Assembly: GCA_007844125.1 (NCBI GenBank)
Contig: CM017563.1
Location: 35,362,369 to 35,426,368, forward strand
Source of the DNA: Sinonovacula constricta
Lineage: Eukaryota > Mollusca > Bivalvia > Cardiida > Solecurtidae
Length of the DNA stretch: 64,000 nt
Direction of reading: 5' to 3'
The notes beneath the pieces were generated by a model. That model worked only from the letters and a program-made list of their open reading frames with translations, was not told the origin of the DNA and made no database searches. Position numbers and translations under genes: made by a program. Each line of letters starts with the position of its first letter. Position 1 is the first letter of the stretch. Shown here piece by piece: positions 34,234-47,100 of this stretch.

Positions 34234-35760
34234 TTGTTCATTATAAATTTATGTCAATATTCTGCTGATACTTTTCATATTTTTGATGATACAGAAACTT
34301 CTCTCCTTTTTGCTCTAAATGTTTTAAAACGCTATGCACAATTCTCCGGCCTTGGTATTAATATGGAGAAGACTAAAGCAGTATGGATAGGTAAGAAGAA
34401 AGACAGTGATAACGAATTAAAATTGCTTAGTATTACTTTTTCAATCGATTTCAGTAAAATAACATATCTGAAATATGTGAAGAAAATAGAGGAAATTAAA
34501 CAGCTTCTATCTAAATCGTAAAAAAGAATACCTACAACTTTAGGAAAAATGTCTATACTTAAAACCTTAGCCCTATCTAAAATCAATCACTTAATTCTAT
34601 CCTTGCCAAATCCTCTAATGAATCAATTAAACGTATTCATGTAATATTCTTTGATTTCATATGGGAAAGAAAACCAGACAAAATAAAGAGAGAACAAACT
34701 TAAAGGACTATTCTGATGGAGGATTGAGAATGACGAATGTTAAAATATTCACAAGTTCTCTTCAAACATCCTGGATAAGAACAATGATATTGAGTGATAA
34801 GAAATGTTTACAATAAGCAGGGTTGTAAAAACAAAGACTTGAAAAATTTCCATTTCCTTGAAGCCAGATAAGCACCAAATTTCATTCAATAAGCAGTCCT
34901 TGTGGGAATGATGTATATACTTTATATTATGATTTGAAGAATTTCCTAGTACCAAATAATTTCTAGAGGTGCGGGCATTTGCTGTAGAATAAGAAATATT
35001 CAGTTCGCAGGAATATTATATATAAACAGAACTTTAAAGAGAAGGGTGTCTATACTATCAATGATCTTTTAATAGAAAAAGCACATTTTTAAACTTCAGA
35101 GACGTTGTTAAAACATATGGCAATATTACAGACTTCCTAGACTATGCAAGCATACACTTATCTGTGAAAGCTTATTTAAATAAGGTTAAAATCCACAATA
35201 TTGGAGACAAATTAGAGGAACCATTACTACCGTTTTCAGTTTCATTTTTACTTAAAACAAAAACAGGGTGTAGAATTATGCATGATAGTATGGTGAATGG
35301 AGAGCAGTTTACAGCCAAAATCTGTAACGAAATGGTTAAATGAATTAGGTGGTAAAAGTAGAGACATTTTAAATTATTATGTTTATCCAAAAACATTTTT
35401 GCAGTGGTTCCAAAGTAGAATAAATCTCAGAACTTTAAGAACTAACACTCTTCTAAAAAGGCTGAATATAAAAATAAAACTCTGTGACATCAAGAAGAAG
35501 AAACAATCTTTCACCTCTTCTATAAATGTAATATTTGAAGACTTTTTGGCATGAACTAATTAAACTTATCAATACTCATTGTCCTATCTTAAATATTCAA
35601 ATGCCAAAGACAGTCTTTATTTTGGAAACAGATATTTCAATAACATTATCAACTTGATATTCACACTAGCTAAATATTATATATTAAAGACATATGTTAT
35701 AAGACAAATAATTTTTGAGTATCTTCTTTTTAAATATTTTTTACGTACAAGGTGATGTGG
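34234..35760 (+). mobile_element. L1/Tx1-type LINE, 3' part of reverse transcriptase ORF
   Basis: Opens with QYSADTFHIFDDTETSL, a changed form of the YADDT catalytic block, then LGINMEKTKAVWIG, KMSILKTLALSKINHLILS and, after frame changes, DGGLRMTN. The C-terminal part includes KWLNELGG, WFQSRINLRTLRTNTLL and a broken Cys-His segment. The Tyr-Ala-Asp-Asp core is altered (Ala-Asp-Thr) and frames are broken, so it is inactive. Confidence 0.8.
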
Positions 35761-35929
35761 TATTAATCTGGTTGCAAAATTCGGTAATGAGAAGAAATTC
35801 TTACAAGTGGTACTATGTTATGCATAACAGTCCTTTTGATAACATATTCGATTGTGCGTGCTCAGCAGGCACTTATAAAAGAATACAGTTTGTTTCTTGT
35901 TTTAAAAAAATGAGACATTCAAAATAATA

Positions 35930-37130
35930 ATATATATTTCTACAGGTTTGATCTCTTTTTCTATTATTTAATTTTTGTTAATTTTATGTATCTACAAACT
36001 TAAAAAATTGAGACTATTTAAAACACTGTCTCAAAGAACTTTTGATATATATATATCAAAATCAAACGTTATTAAGCTAAGGCCTTTTGGAAAAAAGGTA
36101 AAACTCTGAATGCAAATGTGTTATAAATATTCTCAGACTTACAGTATACACATATGTAGATAATGTAACATAACTTGTATGCCTTTTGATGATTAGATGT
36201 TGAAAACTTGAATATCTGTACTTTACATGTTGTAAAGGAAATAAAATTTAAAAAACAACAACTTAATGTCATTATATTTTTTTTAATTTGTTAATGGTTT
36301 CCAGTATTCATTATTTGTTATTGTGTCATATTTTTAATTGCACTATACTGATCAGTTCTGTATTCATTAATTATATACTTTTTAAATATTTCAACATGGG
36401 GTTTTGAATCGTTTCTTTTGCTTTAAATGTGTAGTATTTAGATAACAAAAATACAAAAGTAAGAACATTATGTTAATAATTGTCAAAAATATTATCTTTC
36501 TTTGAGACTGAATATTTAAAGATGGGCAATGTGTAATAATTAGGACATGTAAGGCCTGGCAAAAGAAATCACAGTGAAACAATTATAGTACAGATGAAGA
36601 ATAGTTTCCTCTTCTTGGCACAAAGAACATTAATTCTTGTTTCTGACATTATTTTAAAGAAAAGTATTAGTTCCTAGACTCCGTGATTTATTGTACTTTA
36701 AAACCGTTGTAGAAATGTGCTTTTATGGCATTTTAATTTGATTTTAATCTGAATTGAAATGAATTTCTCGGTTTTTGTACAAAATATATTCTTAAAACAT
36801 GTAAAACAAGCTTCAAAGTCTTCTCATTGTAAGTGCATCATCAAACGATGATTTAGACATTTTGAGGTGAAAATATAAAAAAAAAAACGTATTAATATTT
36901 TGCCTTTTATGGACTAGCTCTTGTGGTATTATAATTTATGGTTTTCCTATTGCGTAAAAAATGCGTGATCCCTTTGGGAAGAAACATTCAACACTTCTAA
37001 AATGGTTTCGTTATCATAAACCAAACACGCATGTATGTAATAAAATTTGTACCGTTGTCTATACATTGTACGTGCCAAAATATATATGTCAAGAAAGAAC
37101 GACAGTGCATGTTTTATGTATAATCGGTAG
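35930..37130. other. 3' flank of STRA6-like B
   Basis: AT-rich. The last part resembles the copy A 3' flank. Nothing else recognised. Confidence 0.45.
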
Positions 37131-37137
37131 TACATTA

Positions 37138-37143
37138 TTTATT
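37138..37143 (-). promoter_or_regulatory. candidate poly(A) signal of STRA6-like B
   Basis: AATAAA on the minus strand, about 112 bases after the copy B stop codon. Position fits a short 3' UTR. AATAAA is common in AT-rich DNA, so this is only a candidate. Confidence 0.35.
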
Positions 37144-37254
37144 ATTTTGTTCCTGTACTATCATCTGGTTATCATCAGTATTCTTCGGCTGGCTTCTCCT
37201 TGTTCTGGACCACAGTTTACTTTGTTTGCCTTCATTTTCAGCGGTTGCTACGTT

Positions 37255-37670
37255 TTAATACAACTCCACTTTCACACATTTGTCCGACACCCCAAGCGGT
37301 CCCCTTTTCTGAGTCATGGACTTCAGAACCTGTGTAATCTTCCCGGCTCTTAGTGATTTCCAAGGATTGCTTGAAGTGGAAAGCAGCTGTTCGTAGTTCG
37401 GGGCTTCCAATGCCAAGCCTATTTGTTCAACATCCATACTCATCGTAGTCATATTATCGAAAAGGACGCAGGCATCCTGGCTACTTAGGTTATACTTCTT
37501 GGCCAGACGTTCCTGCATTTCTTTAACACCGTCCAAGTAAGATTTTCTTTGCGTTCGAATTTGAGGGTTACGGAAAAGTGTATACGCTATCTGCCACCGC
37601 AACTTTGCTTTGCTGATCTTTTTTGTCTTGACGTCCACGTGATTCTTTTCGTCGAATACCGTTTCTTGTA
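37255..37670 (-). CDS. STRA6-like: STRA6-like B, terminal exon 16 (shorter tail)
   Basis: 137 codons and a stop, 42 residues shorter than [21 protein letters not shown] and [16 protein letters not shown] are kept, and it ends CVKVELY. A possible poly(A) signal lies 112 bases past the stop. Confidence 0.87.
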
Positions 37671-40600
37671 CTTGAAATTGTAAAGAATACAGAACAAAAG
37701 CCTGGAATTAATTTGAACATATATCAGGTTTATTATAACCATCATGTCAAGATAGCACAGTGGACTGGTTACCGTATTTTACGCGTGTTTTACATTTTTC
37801 ATCACTTTGAAATACTTGTCTACCCTTTATCCAGATATGAGATATCCGTTCACCTCAGCTGACATTTATATAACTTTTACCAAGTACAGGAGATTGTGAG
37901 ATTGTAGCAAGGAAGAATGTAAGGTTGTGCGTGATATAAATATCCAAGCAATATAGAACTTTAACCACCCGTTGTGTATTCTGTCAGTTCTGTTTCCCAT
38001 AAATAAACCACTTCAAACGTTGTATATTCATTCATTAATTTGTGCCGTTAATAACTAGCATCACACGTCGTGCATTCTGTCAGTTCTGCGTCCCATAAAT
38101 AACCTAGACCATATGTCGTGTATTCTGTCAGTTCTATGAGACGACACACATTCTCAAATCAAGATGTCATTAAAAACAGCCCATTAACGCTTTATAACTA
38201 AATCTACTGCTTCATTTACAAGTCATTCATGATGTGATAAATTTTAAGATGCTGAAAATTATATAACCAATTATATTTCACCAAATACTGAGATGTCAAC
38301 CCAAATATACAGACAGACACTGTGAGATAGGTGGACTTACGTTAAATTTTATCGTACTCGACGCCGTTTGACCTACCATGTATTGTTATGCTGTAAAACC
38401 CAAAATAAAAATACTGACAGACAAGCGAAAAGCACCAAAATAATTACTATGCCGCCTGATTAAGGAAGCCATCATTTATCACCTTACCTCTATCAGCAGT
38501 GTCCCTTTTCTCAAATTCGCAATCAGTTTCCGTGTATTCTCTGTGGTGTTGGAGCATAAGCAGCCGCAGGAACGTCAGCAGTACTGGATTAGAATGGACA
38601 GCCTCAACATGGATAAAGCCAACGTACGCAGCAAAGCCTGCAACCCAAGTCTGAATTTCAATATTGTACCTAAAGGATATAATAAGGCCATTAAAGCTGT
38701 TTCCGCCTACTCTCAGTGACTAAAGACCATATTTAAATTATGGGTTGACCCAAAAACGCATCAAATACACGTGCTATTTAAACGGATTATAAAATGCTAG
38801 TTTTTTAAGTTATTATGTTAAGGTCAGTGAATATTATTTCGATTGGAAATTTAATGTCTAAAAACATAACTGTATAGTCTTTTATCGCTGTTTTATATTT
38901 TAAAAACGGCCGACTGGGCCGGAACGACAATAAATAGTTTAAAAAAGACCACTTTTAAGTTTACGATACGATTATCTTTAGGACTGTATGATCATTTCTT
39001 TAGGTAACTCTGTTGAAAGTTGAAAACCTACCAGGGTCCATCATTTGGAATCGTCGTGGAAGGGCGCTGTGATCCAGTCTGGGTAGGAATATGGCGCCAA
39101 TTACAATCGACTTAATAATTCGGAACAAGCATGAAAACAGGCCGATGAAAATGTTGTAGAAAAACAAGAAGAATATCAAAATGAATAGGGTCCTCCTGAA
39201 AAAAAAACATATTGCACAATACCTTTTTGAGGTTGCACCGATATAATAACTGTTAATAAAAACGATGTCTTGTTACCCCGTTTTTCGATATGACAAAATC
39301 GTACTAGTTTTCTCCCTTCATTTTTTAATATTTGCTTATTTAAGTATTTATTTGCTTATTTTCATATTAGCATTCAAGACCTTTGACTTATCCCTATCTT
39401 ATTTCGAAAAGAAAATGTTATTGTGTTCGTGCTGCAGACTGGAATATTGTCGACTGATTAGCAGTGGATTTCTTCTAAGTTTATTATACTTTGTCGCGTA
39501 TGTGCACAATAATGCCGTTTCAGGAGGCCCTTTTCCATGCAATAACCGATTTTACTGAGATTAACATTTCAGCTTGCGATTATAACAATGCATCTATTAT
39601 GAGGCAAGCGATAACATGAATTATCAGCTACTGGGTGTGAGCTCTTTCCAGAGAAAAAAAAACAAGTATGCCGAAGCCAACAGCTTGCGATTACATGATC
39701 ATGTAGATGACAAAATGGAAGCAAGCAATGTAGCTGATAGACTTCCCAGCATGTTAGTCTTTCTTGCTTTACGCTTGCAATATTTCTATATTTACACCAG
39801 TACCTACCTGCAAGGGAGGTAACAAAATGGAGTTGTCAAAGTTAGAAAAGTAATGTCCCCTCATATACAGAAAGGAATGTACTATTTGTATGTACCTGTA
39901 CATGAGCATAGGGCATCTTACCGTAAACACATTTATCGACCAAATAGATCCCACTACAGCTGCGTATATAACCATTTCATGTTTTAACTATGCGTTTACT
40001 TAACCATGTTATTTTATTAAACACGTTGCCTCTAATGTTCAATGAAAATCAATGATATATTTATCTTGTAAATCTTGGTTACAAACAGATCATATAACAA
40101 ACAATATTCCCTTAAAGGTTTTAATTTGCTTATCATAGTCAGAAATACTGAAATAAATAATGTTAAAAAGAAATTAAGAATAATGTTCATCTGGACATGG
40201 TTAATGAAATAAATAGCAATAGATTAAGTGATAAATGTATCCAGAGTATGTGTTCTTTTGTCACCTGTTATCAATGTCAAGTGTATCCCCCGATCCTTGC
40301 AGAAAGACAAACTTAGCCAGCAGAAGCTGGCCGTAATTGACAATCAAGGTCACTAGCACAATCGGCCTGGAACATAGATAAATCAGACAAGAAGTATTTT
40401 ATTATAGCGACGTCCTGTATTAAGATGAAGATATCTTTCATTATAGCTGATACATGTTTTAATAAAATTCTTATTAATAGCACCAGACCAGGCCTCTGAG
40501 CCTATATGTCAATTCATATATTAGATAATACAAGTGCGAAAATACATTTTAATTGTCCAATGACTATATTTCACGGAGTGATTAGACAAACAGTTTAGAT

Positions 40601-43600
40601 CAGAATTATTTGTTTTAAGAATAAATAGTTAATTTACAAATGTTACACTACTGTAACATGTGTTTGAAGATACTTCTTTTCATAATTAAGTCGAAAGGGT
40701 AGATAGTTGGTTACGTGACGAAGTGCGAATGAACATTCATTTTATATATTGATATGAAAACAATGTAATTATAACAATGCCTTTTTCAAATTTAAATTCT
40801 AAGTAAAATCATGAATACAGAAGCATTTTGACAAACACAATACTACATCATTTTCGAAACACATAGTTTTTGTGATATATTACAGTAAAAACAATATCTT
40901 TATACAAAAATCAGTAAGCTCATTTAATTCTTGTACGTTGTATAATTAATATATAAACTATATATAACAGTATTTTGATATATAACTCGGCGAAATCGAG
41001 TGTTTGTCTCTTCTTTTACCATTTTTATCAGTATATTTTTGTAACTTACCTCTTAGTTGATAAATTTGCAGATTTGAATAGTTTTTCATTTATTACCTCT
41101 TTTGACATTTCTGTTATACTTGTATGCATTTAATTAATTCGTTTAAAACAATAACTTATATTTATTAGTTTATTATTTTTAAATAACTAAGATGTATATA
41201 TCATTCATGTAATGGTGTTGTAGAAGATTATGATTTATCTAGTGCTTGTTTCATTCGTTTCCTCCTAAAAGTGATGTGTTTCACATCACAAAGGTAACTC
41301 GACCCATAAAACATGTCACAATTTGATATTATGTTACCATGCATTCATTGTTTATTTATACTATATTGTTTTCCAATATATGGACATTCGATGAACGATG
41401 TGCTAACCCTGATCATTCATAAAACAGTGACTTCAAAGGGTTTTCACTGAAGACTGGAATAGTTGTCTGTAGAAGTGGGTTCATTGCCCTATTTCGAAAG
41501 TCCTTAGTCAGATACGGGTGAGCAAGTTATCGTGCAGATTAAAAAGTAAAGAATTAAACTAGTATTTATAAACTCACCAAAGTGTTTCGATCAGGTAGAC
41601 GAGTCCTGCAGTGTAGCCGCTGTAGAAGTGAATCGATCACGATAGCTAATACAAAGGCAATGATGAGTCAGAAGGACTGTGTGGACCATGAACCCTGTAC
41701 AATGGACAACAAGTAGTTTGTTTCGGTGGGTTAAATGTCGTATCGAACATTTATACACGGTGAATGAAGCGACCAAATCAAATTATCTTAACATACGATT
41801 CAACAAAAATAGCACCTTATAACACATACTGGAGAGATTTAGTGCACCAGTCGTGGTGTTTGTGGAAAATTTCCTTAACAGATGTAACAATACAATAACA
41901 GAAGAATGTGATAACGACAAAATACGCAAACTGGTCATTGCGACCTTCTTTAAACAGAGGATCCGTATTTAAATATATGTAATATTAATTCGGTAATGAC
42001 AGTAAGGGTTGCTTAACAGTAACAGTTAGACACAGACCTAAGTTGCAATACAAGTAACAAGTGCTTGGAATCAGGTGAAATTCGTATTAAAATAATACAT
42101 GCATATGTTCTCATAACATTTGAAATATAAAAGATGGCGAAAATTGAAGAAAGGAAAGAAGAATAACAGGTGAATAATAATTACAAAGATATACACGAAT
42201 GCACATAACGGTTTTAACAGGCAGTAAACTTACCCCAAGTTATATATCCCACTTGAAACCCAGCATATTTCATGGTTCCCACCTGAATTATATTTTTAGC
42301 CTATATTAACGTATGTAAACATGACAAACATTTGCAAGTATTTTTATGGATAAATGTTAATGAAAGATATGTTTAAAAGGTCTATCCCCAAAGTGAGTAA
42401 TGCTTTCCAACCCTACAAATGCACCCATTGCATGAATTACAGACAGACAGAGAGAATTAAATGCATTCTGTTAATGAAAAGAAAGTGTCGAACAAACCGA
42501 CATTTTAACTGTCGTTACCGTATATAGGGCTTTTATTATAGTACCCAATCCATAAAAGTTTCTACAAAATAGGTTCATGAACAATTCTTAACTTAAATTC
42601 TAAAGAACTATTACACACAAAAAGTGTTTCTTTAGAAGTGTGCAATATTTGGTCCATTCTTTCTAAATTTGAAACAACGCAACAATAATGTTGTCACATC
42701 CGTCCGGTATTCACTAACAGTTTCTTATTGTGTTGTGCAAAAAGATCAAACTACAAATGTTGATTACTTACAACAAAAAGCATACCTCTTCTTTACGAAA
42801 AGGCGATTACATATTAACATGACAGTAAAGAGATTACGAACGAATAAGTGCAGCCATGCAACATAAACAGACGAATCAACAATTTTATACATGCAAGAGG
42901 GTTTTTTTACGTTACCTCATAGCCATTTCTAAAATCAATCATAACTATAGGGTATCCGTTTACGGCGGTCCACTAATGTCTTACTTTACATTGAGCAGAA
43001 ATATGGCATTTCTTTAAATTATTACTTAAAAGGATATTAATTTCCCAATGTACACAATACTGGCGTGATTACACATTTTATTATAATAAAAAAATATTAT
43101 AATAAATGAAAAAAATAACAGAAAAGAAAGAATAAAATTGAAACGCCATAACATATATTCAAGATATTACAAACAGATTACTGCATGTTACTGAAACTTG
43201 TAGGAATATTTGTTTATTGGGTTAAACGCTCAACCGACAGTATTTCAGTTACCTGGAGTGCTGCCGTCACTGTGTATAGCATGTCGTGAACGCCGTTTTA
43301 TACCACACCCAGTCACCTTATTCTAACATCGGGCCAAACAGTCGTAGAACTAACTTATATTTGCTAGAGCGTTAGGAAGGGAGTTATATCACTACCATTT
43401 TAACGACTTTGGTATGTCGCGGCCCGGGATCGAACCGGTTCTCCCGTAGCTGGAGCCGACGCTCTAATGATTGCGCTACTAGGTCCGGTATTTTTCAGGA
43501 ATGTATGTAATAAATACAATACAAACATTGCATGTACAACACGTCAATACATTACCAATAGACGCGGTTTCCAGCCACTGTCTCTGTGGGGAATGTGCGT

Positions 43601-44031
43601 AGTGTTTCCTTTATAAAGGTCCTGCAGATTGTTTCTTGAAAGAAAGTTTGGGTTATTATTATTGTCTGCATATAACTAGTGCCGCTCTCTAGAGCGAAGT
43701 TCGCTGCTATTTGGACGTTGATTGGTGAGTGTTCTACTTAGAGCTTGTAATAATAATACAGAAAGCAATAAAGAAAGCACAGTAGAATATATACTTTAAG
43801 AATCATAAATTTCGTATCTATTTATCTGCATTTCATTACATTTTGTCGCATTTGTGTATTTTTTATACTAAAATTTTACGTTCGCTGATTTGTATATTTG
43901 AGATTTCCTTTTATTAACTGGTAATGCATTATAGTCATTAACTACATCTCTTAATATATGCCTCGAGTAACTCTATGGCTCTATGGATGTTGTACATTTT
44001 ATTTTTGTTATGCTTTGGTGAAAAGCTATAA

Positions 44032-44121
<90 letters not shown>

Positions 44122-47100
44122 ACGTGTATGCGTGCGCGCACGCGTATGTGTGTGCGCGCGCGTGCGTGCGTGCGTGCGTGCGTGCGTGTGTGTGTGTGTG
44201 TGTGTGCGTAACGCGCTTTGAGAAAAAACGGGGTTTGTTGAGTTTTGACTTCATTGGTAGAAAATGTGAAACAAACGGTGCGTAAAATTTTGTGCCGTTA
44301 TAACTTACCGTACATGAGTCTCTTAATTATTTATTGACCGTAGTTCAGCGGTGTTTTAATTCTTTAAACTAGCAATTTGTACTGAAATTATAAATATTTA
44401 ACTCAATTGAAATGACCACCGTCATAATGGAAAGTTAAAAAAAAAATTAATCTAGACTGTCAGAGAATCTAAATATGTCTGTATTCAAGTGTAAACGGTT
44501 GAATATCATGTCTAGTAAATGCAGTAACAAAACGACAGTAGTAACAGTAAACTATCTGCCATATTTAGTAAAAATGGTTGGAGAATGTTTCGGTACCCAG
44601 ATGTTTTGTCTCTGATGTTTCGCTACCACATCCACATTGGGTGCATCAAAAGTTTAAAATGGGGGTGTGTGGATATATGCAGATATGTATGCAGATAGTA
44701 ATAATGCAGCTTATAATTACAAATGTATTATACAACATGTATGAAAGCAAAATAGCACTGTGAAGTTTCCAGCATAGTAACCTTCGTTATTCTCACATAT
44801 TTATGTAATTAATCGACAATTTCCGAATGTGATTAGTTCCCAGGCAACAAATCGTATTCTTTCTTCAAGCAGATGCTCTCTGCGGCTCCTTGTTTGACAT
44901 CTGTGCTCTTTCTTGTTGAACAACTCTTTGTCTTAACTTTACCCACAATACATCTTGCCGTTAAAATGTATCCATTATTGTCTCCGATAGCCAAAGAAAA
45001 TATTGTTATCAAAATGAAGTATTTCACGATAGGTTTGGATGTATTTGTCTGGCTGTAATTTGTATTCGGATTTATCGGAATGTTAGTTAATTAACTGCTT
45101 AATAAACGCTTAGAGCTGATTGACTGAGATTTTCTTCTATGTTTACTATGGAACGTTGGTGATTTAAGTCATTTCTTCTTTTACAACCAAGTCGGAAAGT
45201 TAAGTGATATTTTCGTTACATTTTACAATTAATAAAATCCATTTAACATCACAAATATTTAAATTATCATTTGTATAGACTCTAAACTTGTTACTTTCAC
45301 TATTAAGTGTGTTGTAAAAAGACAAATGTAATATGTATTGAAGTGTGACATTTCCTATCCTAACTTTATTTGATTGTTGTGTTCTTTTTGCACACGTGTA
45401 CATAATAAATTTTCCGACTTTAAAACATCTGTTTTATATCGATCAGCGCATAACAGTACGTATCTATGTACATATCTCACTTATTAAACGTACATATAGA
45501 AAAAGAAGAAATCCTCGATTACCCAGAATAATTACGTACGTAAATAATGACAGCATGTAAAGTATCGTACATTTATAATGATAACATTTGCAATGACGTA
45601 AAATTAGAACAATAACATTTGCAATGACGTACAATTAGAATAATAACATGCGAAATAAAGAAGCTTTTGATGATAACGTATAAAATAACGTACCTATATG
45701 AAGATAACATGTGCAGTATTTGCACCAGGCCTAGCATCAAAGCCACCACAACAGCAGAAACAACAGTACCTAAATCAAGGAAATAATGTTAGAATGGACC
45801 GAACTTTCATAGACCCAAATAAACGCACCATACAGTTAAATGAGTTTATTTAGGTTTCTGAGGATGTAAGAAGCAGAGCAATCATATGGATACGGCTCTT
45901 AAGATTCCGACAAAAGCAAAAACTCTCTGAATGTGACGAGAAGTGTAAATCTGACTTAAGAAGCAACACATCTGTCTGAAAAAAAACGTAATAAGTGTTG
46001 ATCTGACAAAAGAAGAAACCGCATCTGCATGGAAACGACGATATACGTGTATATCTGACTTAAGGTGTAACACATTTATCTCCGCATCTATAAGCATGGA
46101 TCTGACGTAAAAATTAACACACCTTGATGGAAACGATGCTATAAATGTGAATCGGACTAAATAAATACAAATTTCTTGAAATAGCGTTATAAGTGTTTTC
46201 TGTCTAAAGAAGTAACATCAAAGTAGCTGTTAGGAAAGTTCGTTATAAGCATGGATCTTACATAAAAGTAACACATCTGTTTGGAAACGACATAATAAGT
46301 AATTATTAATCTAACTATTGAAGTATATTGTAATGTAACTGTCTTAAAACTTCATTGAAGGTGTTGACCTAGCTAAATAAGTAGCGAATCTGTCTGGGAG
46401 TAATTAATTAGAACTGACAAAAGAAGGGAACGACGTTATAGGTAGGATTCTGACTAAAGAAGCAACACATATGTCTGGAAATGACTTTATAAGTATACAT
46501 CTGACTAAAGAAGTAAACTCTTGTTAAAAAGTTAATAATTTTGCATACGATGACGTAGCGCGGACTTTTTAAAATGGTTACCTCTAACAATGTTGACAAA
46601 ATGCAGTAAGGTTTCAGCCATTCTCTCATAAGTGTTGTCTTTGGAATCATTTAGTCTTTGTTCCCGGCCGATCTCGTCCAAGATTTGGTTCTCAAAAATA
46701 CTACATACTTTCACCACTATGACTAAAATCTCCAGGAATGTCTGAAAAAAGGATCTAGTAAGTCGAGCAACAGATTATATTTTCATACTTGTCCCGTGCT
46801 GAATGTAACCGATTGAATAACAGAGATTTATTTTAATCGCCCAATCCCCACTTGCAGATTCTATCAATGTTTTGGATAAGCTAAAATAATTGAATGTTCG
46901 ATATGTACTTATTGTATATCTTTAAAACGTCACTGTGATTTGTTGATATCTTAGCCTTTCCATGTTTGTGTATACTATACTTGAATTGTTACAGTTTACT
47001 GGGAGACAATATTTTTCAGTTTGAAAAAAATCACTAAGAAATGTTTCTGAAAGCGGGGCCAGGTTTACACATTATTATTACACATTACACAGTATTGGCA

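Noticed and set aside
43938..44285. Four open frames rich in Tyr-Ile, Thr-His or Val-Cys
   Set aside because: They are translations of the TA and TG/CG repeat tract.
44833..45027. A 64-codon minus frame with a hydrophobic N-terminus that looks like a small secreted peptide
   Set aside because: It starts at GTG and not ATG. Its relative at 1165-1370 is full of stops and lies in the same intronic context, so it is intron sequence.
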